Shown: positions 23,304 to 31,590, counted from the stretch's first letter. The stretch: 64,000 nucleotides of DNA from Agrococcus sp. SGAir0287 (GCF_005484985.1 NZ_CP027942.1:372001-436000), one strand, 5' to 3'. Program-made: numbers and translations. Notes: generated by a model not told the origin, from the sequence alone.

Positions 23304-24001
23304 GCCGCCACCTCCTGGGATGCGGATGCCGGCGACCGGTCACGAGTGGAAGGCGAGTGGGCAGGAGTGGTTCGCGGCACGCCGTGCGGCGAACCATCGG
23401 CGCCCACTCGATCCAGCTCGCCGGCGGAGCGCAGCGCGCGCTCGGATGCGGGGCTCGCGATCGCGAGCACCGCGAACCCACGATCGGCGAGCGAGCCCGC
23501 GAGCGACCACCAGTCGCGGGGGTCGCCGCCATGGCGGTCGGGGCACGCGAGCACCACGGCCTCGACGCCGTCGCGCAGGATCGCGAGCTCGGCGAGCAGG
23601 CGCGTGCGCCGCGCGGGGGCGAGGTCGGCGACCGTCGCGTCGATCGCGTCGGCGACGCCGAGCTGCGTCGCCCAGCCGCGGACGCCGCGCGGATGGCCGG
23701 GGAGCCCCGCGAACAGCAGCTCCTCGGCGATGACGCCCCGCACGCGAGCCGCCGGGTCGGGATCGGAGGCTCGCGGCGCGTCGACGAGGGCCACGCGCCT
23801 GCGCAGCTCGCGACGATCCTCCTCGCCGTCGAGCAGCACGCGCCCGGCGGCGGGCACCATGCGCCCCGCCGCGACGAGACCGAGCACCGTCGGCCGCTGC
23901 TCGGTCTCCACGACGACGAGCGACGCCTCGCCCGACGCGAACGCGGCGTCCGTCGGCGGCAGCGCCGCTCCCATCGCGACCTGCTCGATCCGCACCTGCA
24001 T
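23300..24001 (-). CDS. Degenerate ABC ATPase-like protein lacking Walker A
   Basis: 233 aa. It follows the ABC ATPase fold in outline: where a P-loop should be it reads ETEQRPTVLGLVAAGRMVPA, then AAGRVLLDGEE as in normal ATPases, so the GxxGxGKS/T motif is missing. The signature region is LAPARRTRLL instead of LSGGQ, and the Walker B position is VEAVVLACPD with no catalytic Glu. It probably cannot hydrolyse ATP and may be a structural subunit of the YhgE protein encoded 4 nt downstream (overlap ATGA). The last ~35 codons run through a palindromic element (23354-23410) and are likely an acquired tail. ATG at 24001 with GGAGGA upstream. Confidence 0.75.
   Translation of the reverse strand: MQVRIEQVAMGAALPPTDAAFASGEASLVVVETEQRPTVLGLVAAGRMVPAAGRVLLDGEEDRRELRRRVALVDAPRASDPDPAARVRGVIAEELLFAGLPGHPRGVRGWATQLGVADAIDATVADLAPARRTRLLAELAILRDGVEAVVLACPDRHGGDPRDWWSLAGSLADRGFAVLAIASPASERALRSAGELDRVGADGSPHGVPRTTPAHSPSTRDRSPASASQEVAA
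23354..23410. repeat. Palindromic element (TGGGCAGnAGTGGTTCGCG family) inside a coding tail
   Basis: Nested stems: CGAGTGGGC/GCCCACTCG, GGTTCGC/GCGAACC and an inner GGCAC/GTGC(G). It shares TGGGCAG(G/C)AGTGGTTCGCG with the intergenic element at 46439-46493. It lies within the 3' end of the ATPase-like gene. Confidence 0.75.
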
Positions 24002-24025
24002 CGCATCCTCCTCCGACCGGACGAC

Positions 24026-24053
24026 GGTATACTAAACTGACCAGTCAGTACAA
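24026..24053. promoter_or_regulatory. Divergent promoters with TetR operator ACTGACCAGTCAGT
   Basis: The palindrome ACTGACCAGTCAGT is at 24036-24049. On the minus strand TTGTAC (24048-24053) and TATACC (24026-24031), 16 nt apart, flank it as -35 and -10 of the ATPase-like/YhgE operon. On the plus strand TATACT (24028-24033) is a -10 for the TetR gene. Binding at the palindrome would block both promoters. Confidence 0.75.
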
Positions 24054-24073
24054 GTATTCCGACGGGAGTCCCG

Positions 24074-24616
24074 ATGGCACGGCCGAACCGCAGCCGCGAG
24101 AAGGTGCTGGATGCCGCAGCGGCGCTCGCCGCCGAGCGCGGCGTGACCGCGACGACCGTCGACGACATCGCCGAGCGGGCCGGCGTCGCGAAGGGCAGCG
24201 TCTACTACTCCTTCCCGTCGAAGGACGCCGTGTTCGAGGCGGTGCTCGCCGATGCCGTCGAGCGCACGGGGACGAGGCTCGGGCACGCGCTCGCGGATGC
24301 GCCGAGCGGCGGGGCGCTGCGCGCGGTCGTCACGGCGTTCCTGCAGGGCGTCGAGGAGCGCCCGACGGCGGCGAAGGTGGTCGCGGGCGAGCTCTTCCGC
24401 ACCGATCGCCCGTGGCAGGAGTCGCTCGCCGGCTACCGCTCGGCGCTCTTCGCGCTCGTCGCCGACGCCGTGGAGACCGATGGCGCCGCGCGCCCCTCGA
24501 CGCTGCGCGCGTCCGCCGTCGTCGGCGCCATGGTCATGGTCGCCTTCGAGCGCACGGTCTTCGAGCCGGATGCGTCGATCGCCGAGGCGGTCGACGCCGT
24601 GCTGGCCGGCGCCTGA
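24074..24616 (+). CDS. TetR family transcriptional regulator
   Basis: 180 aa. N-terminal TetR helix-turn-helix (residues about 6-50): REKVLDAAAALAAERGVTAT, then DIAERAGVAKGSVYYSFPSKD, the canonical recognition helix. The C-terminal ligand domain is a helical bundle of normal size. The ATG at 24074 follows GGGAG. It is transcribed away from the ATPase-like/YhgE pair across a 72-nt gap holding a perfect TetR-type palindrome, so it is expected to repress itself and that operon until a ligand, perhaps the exported compound, is bound. It ends 7 nt before the convergent GNAT gene's stop. Confidence 0.93.
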   Translation: MARPNRSREKVLDAAAALAAERGVTATTVDDIAERAGVAKGSVYYSFPSKDAVFEAVLADAVERTGTRLGHALADAPSGGALRAVVTAFLQGVEERPTAAKVVAGELFRTDRPWQESLAGYRSALFALVADAVETDGAARPSTLRASAVVGAMVMVAFERTVFEPDASIAEAVDAVLAGA

Positions 24617-24623
24617 GCGCGGG

Positions 24624-25094
24624 TCATCCCAGGCGCAGTAGCAGCTCGACGACCTCGGCCCCGACGCCGGGCGCGAAGGCCCGCTCGCGCGCCACCTCGA
24701 CGAAGCCCGCGCGCTCGAGCACGCGCCGCGATGCGACGTTCGCCTCGGCGACGCGCGCCGCGAGCGGCCGAACGGGCTGCTCGGCGAGCAGCGCCGTGAG
24801 GGCTGCCGTCGCGATGCCGCGACCCCAGTGCGCGCGAGCGATCCAGTACGTCACCTCGCGCTCGCCGTCGGCGTCGAACGCCGCCACCGTGCCGACCGCC
24901 TCCGCGTCGACCTCCACCATGCGCATCCGCACGCCGGGATCCGCGCGGATGCGGGCGAGGTGCGCGTCGAACGCTGCGCGATCGTCGGGATCGGCGCGCG
25001 TGAAGGCGGCCATGCGCACGGCGACCGGGTCGCGCTCCCACGCGAACAGCACCTCGGCGTCCCCGTCGTGCAGCGGCCGCAGCGTCACGTCCAT
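24624..25094 (-). CDS. GNAT family N-acetyltransferase (RimJ/RimL-like)
   Basis: 156 aa. A single GNAT domain: beta-strand [20 protein letters not shown] at the start, the acetyl-CoA pyrophosphate loop as [20 protein letters not shown] near residues 85-105 (the R/Q-x-x-G-x-G/A loop reads HWGRGIA), and the RimJ/RimL-type [20 protein letters not shown] near 120-140. The acceptor amine is unknown. The ATG at 25094 has TAGCGT six bases upstream and no Shine-Dalgarno. It stands alone between the TetR gene and purA. Confidence 0.88.
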   Translation of the reverse strand: MDVTLRPLHDGDAEVLFAWERDPVAVRMAAFTRADPDDRAAFDAHLARIRADPGVRMRMVEVDAEAVGTVAAFDADGEREVTYWIARAHWGRGIATAALTALLAEQPVRPLAARVAEANVASRRVLERAGFVEVARERAFAPGVGAEVVELLLRLG

Positions 25095-25100
25095 GCGGCC

Positions 25101-25106
25101 ACGCTA
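25101..25106 (-). promoter_or_regulatory. -10 box TAGCGT of GNAT gene (leaderless type)
   Basis: TAGCGT ends 6 nt before the ATG at 25094. Confidence 0.55.
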
Positions 25107-25241
25107 GCGGGAGCCTCCGACCGCGTCGCCGCCGTCGCGACCGCTCGTCCACGACCCTCCGGTCGGCACACGCCTCCGCGGGTCGCCGACGCGCGGATCC
25201 GGCGGCGCCGTCGGCTCCAGGGTCGGCGCAGGGCCCCGCGA

Positions 25242-25272
25242 TAGGGTGGAGTGCAAGCGGGCTCCCGCTTGC
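25242..25272 (+). promoter_or_regulatory. purA -10 box and 5'-terminal hairpin
   Basis: The -10 is TAGGGT at 25242-25247. The expected start of transcription (about 25253) coincides with the first base of the perfect palindrome GCAAGCGGGCTCCCGCTTGC (25253-25272). The leader then has AGAAGGGG before the ATG at 25295. A hairpin at the very 5' end could protect the mRNA or be a regulator site. Confidence 0.55.
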
Positions 25273-25294
25273 CGACCGAGCAGAAGGGGACCCC

Positions 25295-26584
25295 ATGCCA
25301 GGCATCGTGATCCTCGGCGCGCAGTGGGGCGACGAGGGCAAGGGCAAGGCCACCGACCTCCTCGCGAGCCGCACCGACTACGTCGTGAAGTTCAACGGCG
25401 GCAACAACGCGGGCCACACCGTCGTCGTGGGCGACGAGAAGTACGCGCTCCACCTCCTCCCGTCGGGCATCCTCACGCCCGGCGTGGTCCCGGTGATCGG
25501 CAACGGCGTCGTCATCGACCTCGAGGTGCTGTTCGACGAGCTCGAGGCGCTCTCCGCACGCGGCGTCGACGTCTCGAAGCTGCGCATCTCGGCCAACGCG
25601 CACATCATCGCCGACTATCACCGCACGCTCGACAAGGTCTCGGAGCGCTTCCTCGGCAAGCGCTCGATCGGCACGACCGGACGCGGGATCGGCCCCGCCT
25701 ACGCCGACAAGATCAACCGCGTCGGCGTGCGCGTGCAGGACCTCTTCGACCCGTCGATCCTGCGGCAGAAGGTCGAGGGCTCCCTCGACCTCAAGAACCA
25801 CCTGCTCACCAAGGTCTACAACCGCCGCGCCATCACGGTCGACGAGATCGTCGAGGACCTGCAGTCCTACGTCGAGCGACTGCGGCCGATGGTGGGCGAC
25901 ACCGCCCTCGAGCTCGACCAGGCGCTGGATGCGGGCAAGACCGTCGTGTTCGAGGCCGGCCAGGCGACGATGCTCGACATCGACCACGGCACCTACCCGT
26001 TCGTGACGTCGTCGTCGGCGACGGCAGGCGGCGCCGCGACGGGCTCGGGCGTCGCGCCCGCGCGCCTCGACCGCATCATCGGCATCGTGAAGGCGTACAC
26101 GACGCGCGTCGGCTCGGGACCGTTCCCCACGGAGCTCTTCGACGAGTGGGGCGAGCGCCTGCGCGCGACGGGCTTCGAGTTCGGCACGACCACCGGCCGT
26201 CCGCGCCGCACCGGCTGGTACGACTCGGTCATCACGCGCTACGCGGCGCGCGTCAACGGCGTCACCGACTTCGTGCTCACGAAGCTCGACGTGCTCACCG
26301 GCATCGAGCGCATCCCCGTCTGCGTCGCCTACGACGTCGACGGCGTGCGCCACGACGAGATGCCGGTGTCGCAGACGGACGTGCACCACGCGACGCCCAT
26401 CTACGAGGAGTTCCCCGGCTGGAGCGAGGACATCTCCGGCTGCCGCACGTTCGAGGACCTGCCGAGGAACGCGCAGGACTACGTGCTCGCGCTCGAGGCG
26501 ATGTCGGGCTCGCGCATCTCGGCGATCGGCGTCGGCCCGGACCGCGAGGCGATCGTGGTGCGACACGACCTCATCGACGGCTGA
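25295..26584 (+). CDS. purA: Adenylosuccinate synthetase
   Basis: 429 aa, full length. Joins IMP and aspartate using GTP, the first committed step to AMP. Signatures: [13 protein letters not shown]-loop-like motif at residues 6-17, [11 protein letters not shown] near 36-46, [16 protein letters not shown] near 125-140 and the base-binding TKLDVL. The ATG at 25295 follows AGAAGGGG. The leader starts with a hairpin. It is one of seven de novo purine genes in the window but is monocistronic and far from the others. The next gene downstream is an unrelated MFS exporter, separated by a palindromic element. Confidence 0.98.
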   Translation: MPGIVILGAQWGDEGKGKATDLLASRTDYVVKFNGGNNAGHTVVVGDEKYALHLLPSGILTPGVVPVIGNGVVIDLEVLFDELEALSARGVDVSKLRISANAHIIADYHRTLDKVSERFLGKRSIGTTGRGIGPAYADKINRVGVRVQDLFDPSILRQKVEGSLDLKNHLLTKVYNRRAITVDEIVEDLQSYVERLRPMVGDTALELDQALDAGKTVVFEAGQATMLDIDHGTYPFVTSSSATAGGAATGSGVAPARLDRIIGIVKAYTTRVGSGPFPTELFDEWGERLRATGFEFGTTTGRPRRTGWYDSVITRYAARVNGVTDFVLTKLDVLTGIERIPVCVAYDVDGVRHDEMPVSQTDVHHATPIYEEFPGWSEDISGCRTFEDLPRNAQDYVLALEAMSGSRISAIGVGPDREAIVVRHDLIDG

Positions 26585-26600
26585 CCCCCTTCACGACAGT

Positions 26601-26646
26601 GGGGCTCTCGGCCGGATGTGAGATCACATCGGGCCGGAATCCTCCT
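26601..26646. repeat. Palindromic element, CTCGGCCGGATGTGA family
   Basis: CGGCCGGATGTGA pairs with TCACATC-GGGCCGG (one bulge). It closely resembles the elements at 27934, 30048 and 45979. It lies 17 nt after purA and may terminate it. Confidence 0.65.
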
Positions 26647-26678
26647 GCTGTCGCGTGCGAGTGCGGAGGGATGGGCGC

Positions 26679-27905
26679 ATGACGGCCGGGGAGGATGCGC
26701 GGCTGCCGCGGTCGTTCCGATGGCTGCTCGCCGCCGAGTCGGCGTCGAGCGTCGGCACGTACGTCACGCTGCTGGCGCTGCAGACGATCGTCGTCGTGAC
26801 GCTCGGCGGCGATGCCGCCGACACCGGGCTGCTGAGCGCCGCGCGCTGGCTGCCGTACCTCGTGGTGGGCCTCCTCGTGGGCGCGCTCGTGGACCGGATG
26901 CGGCGCAGGCCCGTGATGGTGGCGAGCGACGCCGTGCGCGCGGTGCTGATCGCGACCATACCGGTGCTGTGGCTGCTCGATGCCCTCACGCTGCCCGCGC
27001 TGCTCGCGGTCGTCGTCGCGTACGGCGTCGCGACGGTCGTGAACGACGCGGCGTCCATGGCGTTCCTCCCGCGTCTCGTCCCCGGCCCTGCGCTGCAGGC
27101 GGCGCACGCCCGCATCGACACGGCGGATGCCGTCGCCCAGTCCGGCGGACCGGCGCTCGGCGGCCTCGTCGTGCGGTTCGCCGGCGCGCCGTTCGCGGTG
27201 CTCGTGGACGCCGTCGCGTCGGCGTTCGCGGCGGTCGCGGTCGCGCGCATCCGCGTCGAGGAGCCGCCGCCCGCCGGCCGACGCTCGGTGCGCGGCATCC
27301 TCGCCGACGTCGCCGAGGGCATCCGGCTCGTCTACCGCGGCACGGCGCTCACGCGCCTCGCGGTCGCGACGCACGTCTGGTTCGCGGCGAACGCGACGCT
27401 CGGCGTGCTCGTCGCGCCGTTCGCGCTCACGACGCTCGGGCTCGGCGCCGCCGCGTTCGGCCTCGTGCTCGCCGCAGCGGGCGTCGGTGCCGTCGTCGGC
27501 GCGTCGATCACGGGCCGCGTGGGTCGACGCCTCGGCGCCCTGCCGACGATCGCCACCTGCCATGCGCTGTCGGCGATCGCGGTGCTCGTCATGGCGGCGG
27601 CCGTGCTCGTGGCGTCGACGCCCGTCGCGGCGACGGTGCTGCTCGCCGCGGGACAGCTGCTGCACGGCCTCGCGATGGGAGCATCCAACTCGCACGAGAT
27701 GGCGTTCCGGCAGACGCGCACGCCCGACGCGGCGCAGGCGCGGGTCACCATGACGATGCGGGCCGCGAACCGCGCCGTCATCGTCGTGGTCGCACCGATC
27801 GCGGGCGTCGTCGCGGTGGACACGGGCACGCTGCCGATGCTCGCCGTGGCGGCCGGCCTCTTCGCGCTCTCGGCGCTCGCGATCGCCCTCCGGCAGCGGC
27901 CCTGA
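26679..27905 (+). CDS. MFS transporter, enterobactin-exporter/multidrug type
   Basis: 408 aa, about twelve TM segments. The N-terminal half has LLVGALVDRMRRRPVMVASD, the loop 2-3 MFS motif, and the protein resembles EntS/MFS_3 exporters (AESASSVGTYVTLLALQT at TM1, short cytoplasmic ends). It is probably a proton-driven efflux protein for an unknown small molecule. The ATG at 26679 has GGAGGG 8 nt upstream; an earlier ATG at 26671 is out of frame. It is the last gene before a convergent S9 peptidase, with a strong palindrome between. No regulator is adjacent. Confidence 0.85.
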   Translation: MTAGEDARLPRSFRWLLAAESASSVGTYVTLLALQTIVVVTLGGDAADTGLLSAARWLPYLVVGLLVGALVDRMRRRPVMVASDAVRAVLIATIPVLWLLDALTLPALLAVVVAYGVATVVNDAASMAFLPRLVPGPALQAAHARIDTADAVAQSGGPALGGLVVRFAGAPFAVLVDAVASAFAAVAVARIRVEEPPPAGRRSVRGILADVAEGIRLVYRGTALTRLAVATHVWFAANATLGVLVAPFALTTLGLGAAAFGLVLAAAGVGAVVGASITGRVGRRLGALPTIATCHALSAIAVLVMAAAVLVASTPVAATVLLAAGQLLHGLAMGASNSHEMAFRQTRTPDAAQARVTMTMRAANRAVIVVVAPIAGVVAVDTGTLPMLAVAAGLFALSALAIALRQRP

Positions 27906-27933
27906 CGGCTCCACGATCTGCTCCGAGCGCGCA

Positions 27934-27989
27934 CGGATGGAGGTTCTCGGCCGCTTGTGCCCTCGCAAGCGGCCGCGAACCTCCATCCG
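27934..27989. terminator. 24-bp palindrome between convergent genes (GGAGGTTCTCGGCCG family)
   Basis: Arms 27934-27957 and 27966-27989 match at 23 of 24 positions around an 8-nt loop. The stem begins CGGATGGAGGTTCTCGGCC. It is placed to terminate both the MFS gene and the S9 peptidase gene, and belongs to the four-member family also seen at 26601, 30048 and 45979. Confidence 0.75.
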
Positions 27990-28004
27990 TCGCATGACGA
28001 TGCG

Positions 28005-30020
28005 TCACCACGGCAGCGCGTCGGGGATGGGATCGCCGCCGAGCACGTGCTGCGCGCAGAAGGCCAGCACGGTCTCGTTCCACGTCACGGCGTTCGAGGG
28101 CCGCAGCACCCAGTGGTGCTCGTCGGTGAGCTGCAGGAACCGGTGCGGCATCGTGCCCGGCGTGCCCCACCAGCCCGAGACGAGGTCCCACCACAGCCGC
28201 AGCGCCTCGCTCACCGGCACGCGGTAGTCGCGATTGCCGTGCGTCACGAGCATGGGCGTCGTGATCGCCGAGGCCGAGTGGTGGGGCGAGTACGCCCGGT
28301 ACCACTCGGGCAGGTCGTCGGGATGGCCGTGCACGCGCACCTTGTGCGCGGCCGCATCCGTCGTCGTGTGCTGCTGGTCGAGCGCCCACAGGCCGGCGTG
28401 CGTCACGATCGCGCCGAAGCGGTCGCTGTGCCCGGCGATCCAGTTCGTCATGAACCCGCCGAAGGATGCGCCGAGCAGTGCCGTGCGGGACGCGTCGAGC
28501 GTTCGACGTCGCAGGACGTGGTCGAGCAGCGTCTCGCACTCGTGCCAGACGACGTCGGGCCGTCGCGGCCACCCGCGGTTGAGCCCGGCGTGCCCGTAGC
28601 CGGTCGACATCGCCGGGTCCGGCAGCAGCACGGCCCAGCCGCGCGCGACGGCGAGCCACGGGTTCCAGCGCCAGCTCCACGCGTTGTACGAGCCGTGGGG
28701 GCCGCCGTGGATCCACAGCATCACCGGGGCTGGGGCGGTCGACGACGCGGATGCGGGGGTGCACAGCCAGCCGCCGACGGTCACGCCCTCGACGTCGGCC
28801 TCCACCCACTCGAGGTGGCCCGGCAGCGCGCCGACCGCGCCGGGGGCCGGGATGGGCGTCGCCTGGACGCGGCCTGCGCCTGCGAGCGGGATGCGCACCG
28901 GCGAGGGCGGCGAGGCGAGGTCCGAGCGCAGCGCGAGCACCGAGCGCCCGTCGTGCGCGGGCGCGAGCGACGCGTACGGTGCGTCGTCGACGAGCGTGCG
29001 CACGCGACCGGTCGCCGCATCCACGAGCAGCACGGCGCCGCGGGATCGCAGGTCGCCAGCGACGACGAGCCGTGCGTCGTCGACCCACGCGTACGAGCCG
29101 ACCGTGAGGTCGCCCACGTCCACGGCGATGGGGTCGCCGCCGTCGAGCGGATGCAGCTCGAGGAAGTCGTACGACGTGTCCGTCGGCGTCGAGGTCGTGA
29201 CGCGCGTCACGGCGACGCGCGTGCCGTCCGGCGAGAGCCGCGGGCTCGACCAGCCGTGCGCGGCGGTCGCCGACAGCAGCGTGCGCCTGCGACGCGTGCG
29301 CACGTCGATGGCGGCGATGCCGGTGCGGGTCTCGCCGCCGCGCGCTCGCTTCGTCCAGGTCGTCACGGCGGTGGCGCCGTCACGGGCGAGGTCCGCGGAG
29401 GCGTTCGTGAGCGCGACGACGTCGGCGCCGGGCGTGAGCTCGCGCAGCTCGCCCTGCGGCGACACGAGCACGAGGCGCGTCGACTGGTCGCCGAGCTCAT
29501 GATCCCAGTAGCGGATCGGCATGCCGGTGTGCCAGATCGCCGTGCGCTTCGCTGCGGCGCGAGCGTCGCGGCGCTCGGCGTCGTCGGCGAGCGAGCCGCC
29601 GGCGAGCACCTGCGTCGTCGCGAGCATCGTGCCGTCGTCGGCGACGGCGACGAGCTGCAGCCCGCCGGGTGCGGAGGCGACGACGTGCGCCTCGCCGCGC
29701 TGGGGCAGGCGCCAGATGGCCGCCGCGTCGTCGTCGTGCTCGCCCGTGGGGTCGGGGCGGGAGGAGGCGAAGAGGAGGGATCCGTCGGGCGCGAAGCGCG
29801 GCGACGACTCGCCCTCGCTCGACCTCGTGAGCCGCTCGGGCTCGGCGGCGCCGTCGGGATCGAGCTCCCACAGCGCCGACCGGGTGCGCGCGAGGTCGTC
29901 GGTCGCCTGCTGGATCTGCGCGACGACGCGGCCGCCCGGCCCTGCGACGAGCCCCGCGATGCGCGGGATGCGCAGCAGCCCCTCGATGTCGTTCCAGTCG
30001 TCGAATCGCGTCGCAGCCAT
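28005..30020 (-). CDS. S9 family prolyl oligopeptidase-like serine peptidase
   Basis: 671 aa, cytoplasmic, no signal peptide. An N-terminal seven-bladed beta-propeller (about residues 1-400, with TolB-like FAPDGSLLF and SPDGTRVAV strands) is followed by an alpha/beta hydrolase domain. The catalytic Ser lies in GASFGGFMTNW, the Asp in THGNRDYRVP and the His in TDEHHWVL. The HGGPH oxyanion-loop motif is also present. It is an oligopeptidase of the acylaminoacyl-peptidase/DPP group. The ATG at 30020 has TAGCGT six bases upstream, so probably leaderless. It is 79 nt downstream of apt, with a palindrome in between. Confidence 0.93.
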   Translation of the reverse strand: MAATRFDDWNDIEGLLRIPRIAGLVAGPGGRVVAQIQQATDDLARTRSALWELDPDGAAEPERLTRSSEGESSPRFAPDGSLLFASSRPDPTGEHDDDAAAIWRLPQRGEAHVVASAPGGLQLVAVADDGTMLATTQVLAGGSLADDAERRDARAAAKRTAIWHTGMPIRYWDHELGDQSTRLVLVSPQGELRELTPGADVVALTNASADLARDGATAVTTWTKRARGGETRTGIAAIDVRTRRRRTLLSATAAHGWSSPRLSPDGTRVAVTRVTTSTPTDTSYDFLELHPLDGGDPIAVDVGDLTVGSYAWVDDARLVVAGDLRSRGAVLLVDAATGRVRTLVDDAPYASLAPAHDGRSVLALRSDLASPPSPVRIPLAGAGRVQATPIPAPGAVGALPGHLEWVEADVEGVTVGGWLCTPASASSTAPAPVMLWIHGGPHGSYNAWSWRWNPWLAVARGWAVLLPDPAMSTGYGHAGLNRGWPRRPDVVWHECETLLDHVLRRRTLDASRTALLGASFGGFMTNWIAGHSDRFGAIVTHAGLWALDQQHTTTDAAAHKVRVHGHPDDLPEWYRAYSPHHSASAITTPMLVTHGNRDYRVPVSEALRLWWDLVSGWWGTPGTMPHRFLQLTDEHHWVLRPSNAVTWNETVLAFCAQHVLGGDPIPDALPW

Positions 30021-30026
30021 CCTTCG

Positions 30027-30032
30027 ACGCTA
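30027..30032 (-). promoter_or_regulatory. -10 box TAGCGT of S9 peptidase gene (leaderless type)
   Basis: TAGCGT ends 6 nt before the ATG at 30020. The intervening CGAAGG could also be a weak Shine-Dalgarno. Confidence 0.5.
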
Positions 30033-30047
30033 TCCCGAGCATCCTTC

Positions 30048-30094
30048 TGAGGTTCTCGGCCCTTTCCGATGTCAGAGAGGGCCGAGAACCGCAG
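30048..30094. repeat. Palindromic element, GGTTCTCGGCC family
   Basis: Perfect 13-bp arms GGTTCTCGGCCCT (30051-30063) and AGGGCCGAGAACC (30078-30090), 14-nt loop. It follows the apt stop codon and may terminate apt. Confidence 0.7.
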
Positions 30095-30099
30095 ATCGT

Positions 30100-30624
30100 T
30101 CAGGCGGTGAAGACAGCGTGGGCGGCGGGGACGCGGGCGCGGCCTCCGAGCTCCGTGAGCTCGAGCACGACCGCGACGCCCGCGACCGTGCCGCCGAGGC
30201 GCTGCACGAGCTCGATCGCCGCCTGCAGCGTGCCGCCCGTCGCGAGCACGTCGTCGACGAGCAGCACGCTGCGACCGGCGAGGTCGCCGGACGCCTCGAT
30301 CGTCGCGACGTCGTACTCGAGCGCGTAGTCGACGGATGCGGTGGGATGCGGCGTCTTGCCCGCCTTCCGGATCGGCAGGAGGCCCGTGCCCGACGCCGCC
30401 GCGACGGCGCCCGCGAGCAGGAACCCGCGCGCCTCGACCCCCGCGACGAGATCGAACGCGCCGTCGAACGGTGCCGCGAGCGCGGCGGTGACGGCGGCGA
30501 GCGCCTCGGCGTCGGCGAGCATCGGTCCGATGTCGCGGAAGAGCACGCCGGGCTTCGGGAAGTCGCGGGTCAGCGCGATCCGCGCCTCGGCGCGAGCGAG
30601 AGCGTCGGGGGAGGGATGCGGCAC
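30100..30624 (-). CDS. apt: Adenine phosphoribosyltransferase
   Basis: 174 aa, full length. Salvages adenine with PRPP to AMP. The PRPP-binding motif is SVLLVDDVLATGGTLQAA near residues 120-137; DFPKPGVLFRDIGPML near residues 18-33 and ARGFLLAGAVA are typical Apt sequences. The GTG at 30624 has both CTGGAG and a TACCCT box close upstream, the latter 7 nt away, so it may be leaderless. It complements the de novo purine genes of the window. It is divergent from a GNAT gene across a repeat element. Confidence 0.95.
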   Translation of the reverse strand: MPHPSPDALARAEARIALTRDFPKPGVLFRDIGPMLADAEALAAVTAALAAPFDGAFDLVAGVEARGFLLAGAVAAASGTGLLPIRKAGKTPHPTASVDYALEYDVATIEASGDLAGRSVLLVDDVLATGGTLQAAIELVQRLGGTVAGVAVVLELTELGGRARVPAAHAVFTA

Positions 30625-30631
30625 GGACTCC

Positions 30632-30637
30632 AGGGTA
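30632..30637 (-). promoter_or_regulatory. -10 box TACCCT of apt (leaderless type)
   Basis: TACCCT ends 7 nt before the GTG at 30624. Confidence 0.45.
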
Positions 30638-30664
30638 GGGGTGGATGCACTCTTCGCATCGGCC

Positions 30665-30770
30665 GGTCGAGGAGCGCGCGCTTCGAGCAGGCGGGTGGTC
30701 GCGTCGGGCGGGCGGGTCGCGTGGTCTCGTGACGGCTGCAGCCTGCGGATGCGGCCTCCTCGACCAGCTG
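30665..30770. repeat. Palindromic element, GGTCGAGGAG...CTCCTCGACC family
   Basis: Ends GGTCGAGGAG (30665-30674) and CTCCTCGACC (30756-30765) are exact inverted repeats, and GGTCTCGTGACG (30723) lies inside. The same three blocks occur at 33757-33910. It sits between divergent apt and GNAT genes, so it is not simply a terminator. Confidence 0.7.
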
Positions 30771-30852
30771 AACGGCGACGCCGCAGCCTCGATCGGCTGC
30801 GGGGAGCCGCGGCTCGTCGAGCGGATCGCCGCGACCGTGCTGTGATGGTGGG

Positions 30853-31458
30853 GTGACCGCGCGCATCCCCGTCCCGACGACGCTCGAGGGCGACGCCGTG
30901 CACCTCGAGCCGCTCACGCGCGACGTGCTGCTCGAGTTGCGCGACGCCATCGGCGTGCCCGAGGTGTTCGCCGCCGGCTACGGCGGCGGGCCGGCGGCAC
31001 TCGACGCATCCGACGAGGGCTGGACGGCGTGGGCCGAGCGCGCGTACCCGTGGCATGCGCTGCCGTTCGCGATCCGGCTGCGCCACAGCGGTCGGCTCGT
31101 CGGCACGACCTCGCTCGCCGACCTCGACGCCGCGACCGAGCAGTGCCACCTCGGATGGACGGCGTACGCCCCGGACGTGTGGGGCACCGTCGTCAACGCC
31201 GAGGCGAAGCTGCTCGTGCTCGGCCACGCGTTCGCGCACGGCTTCGGCCGCGTGCGCATCCAGGCGGATGCGGCGAACGCGCGCTCGCGTGCGGCGATCC
31301 TGCGGCTCGGCGCGACGTTCGAGGGCGTGCTGCGCCGCATGCGGCAGGACGCGGAGGGCACGTGGCGCGACGTCGCGGTGCACTCGATCCTCGTCGACGA
31401 GTGGCCCGCGGTGCGGGATGCGCTCGTCGAGCGCGTGCGCAAGGCGCCGCGTCCGTAG
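30853..31458 (+). CDS. GNAT family N-acetyltransferase (RimJ/RimL type)
   Basis: 201 aa. Acetyltransferase_3-type domain: opening LEGDAVHLEPLTRDVLLELRD, the substrate-loop HLGWTAYAPDVWGT (residues about 98-111), then NAEAKLLVLGHAFAHGFGRVR in the acetyl-CoA-binding helix and NARSRAAILRLGATFEGVLR. This is the layout of proteins that acetylate ribosomal or other N-termini, or small amines. The GTG at 30853 has GGTGGG before it and a TGTGAT box 6 nt upstream; an ATG a few bases earlier runs straight into a stop. It is converging with the glycosyltransferase gene. Confidence 0.87.
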   Translation: MTARIPVPTTLEGDAVHLEPLTRDVLLELRDAIGVPEVFAAGYGGGPAALDASDEGWTAWAERAYPWHALPFAIRLRHSGRLVGTTSLADLDAATEQCHLGWTAYAPDVWGTVVNAEAKLLVLGHAFAHGFGRVRIQADAANARSRAAILRLGATFEGVLRRMRQDAEGTWRDVAVHSILVDEWPAVRDALVERVRKAPRP

Positions 31459-31512
31459 CCCCGAGCCTTCCGCGCCCCTCGCGCCGCCCCGCGCGCGCCG
31501 CCCCGCCTCCTC

Positions 31513-31589
31513 GTCACGAGGTACCCATCTCGCCACGAGGTACGCCATCCGCAGGAGCCGGTCACGAGATGCGTACCGCGCAACGAGGG
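31513..31589. repeat. Palindromic element, CGAGGTAC / GAGATGCGTACC family
   Basis: Contains CACGAGGTAC twice and the inverted-type CACGAGATGCGTACCGCG once. Related copies lie at 40725-40805 and 43646-43740. It lies between two convergent genes and is the most degenerate of the three. Confidence 0.6.
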
Positions 31590-31590
31590 G

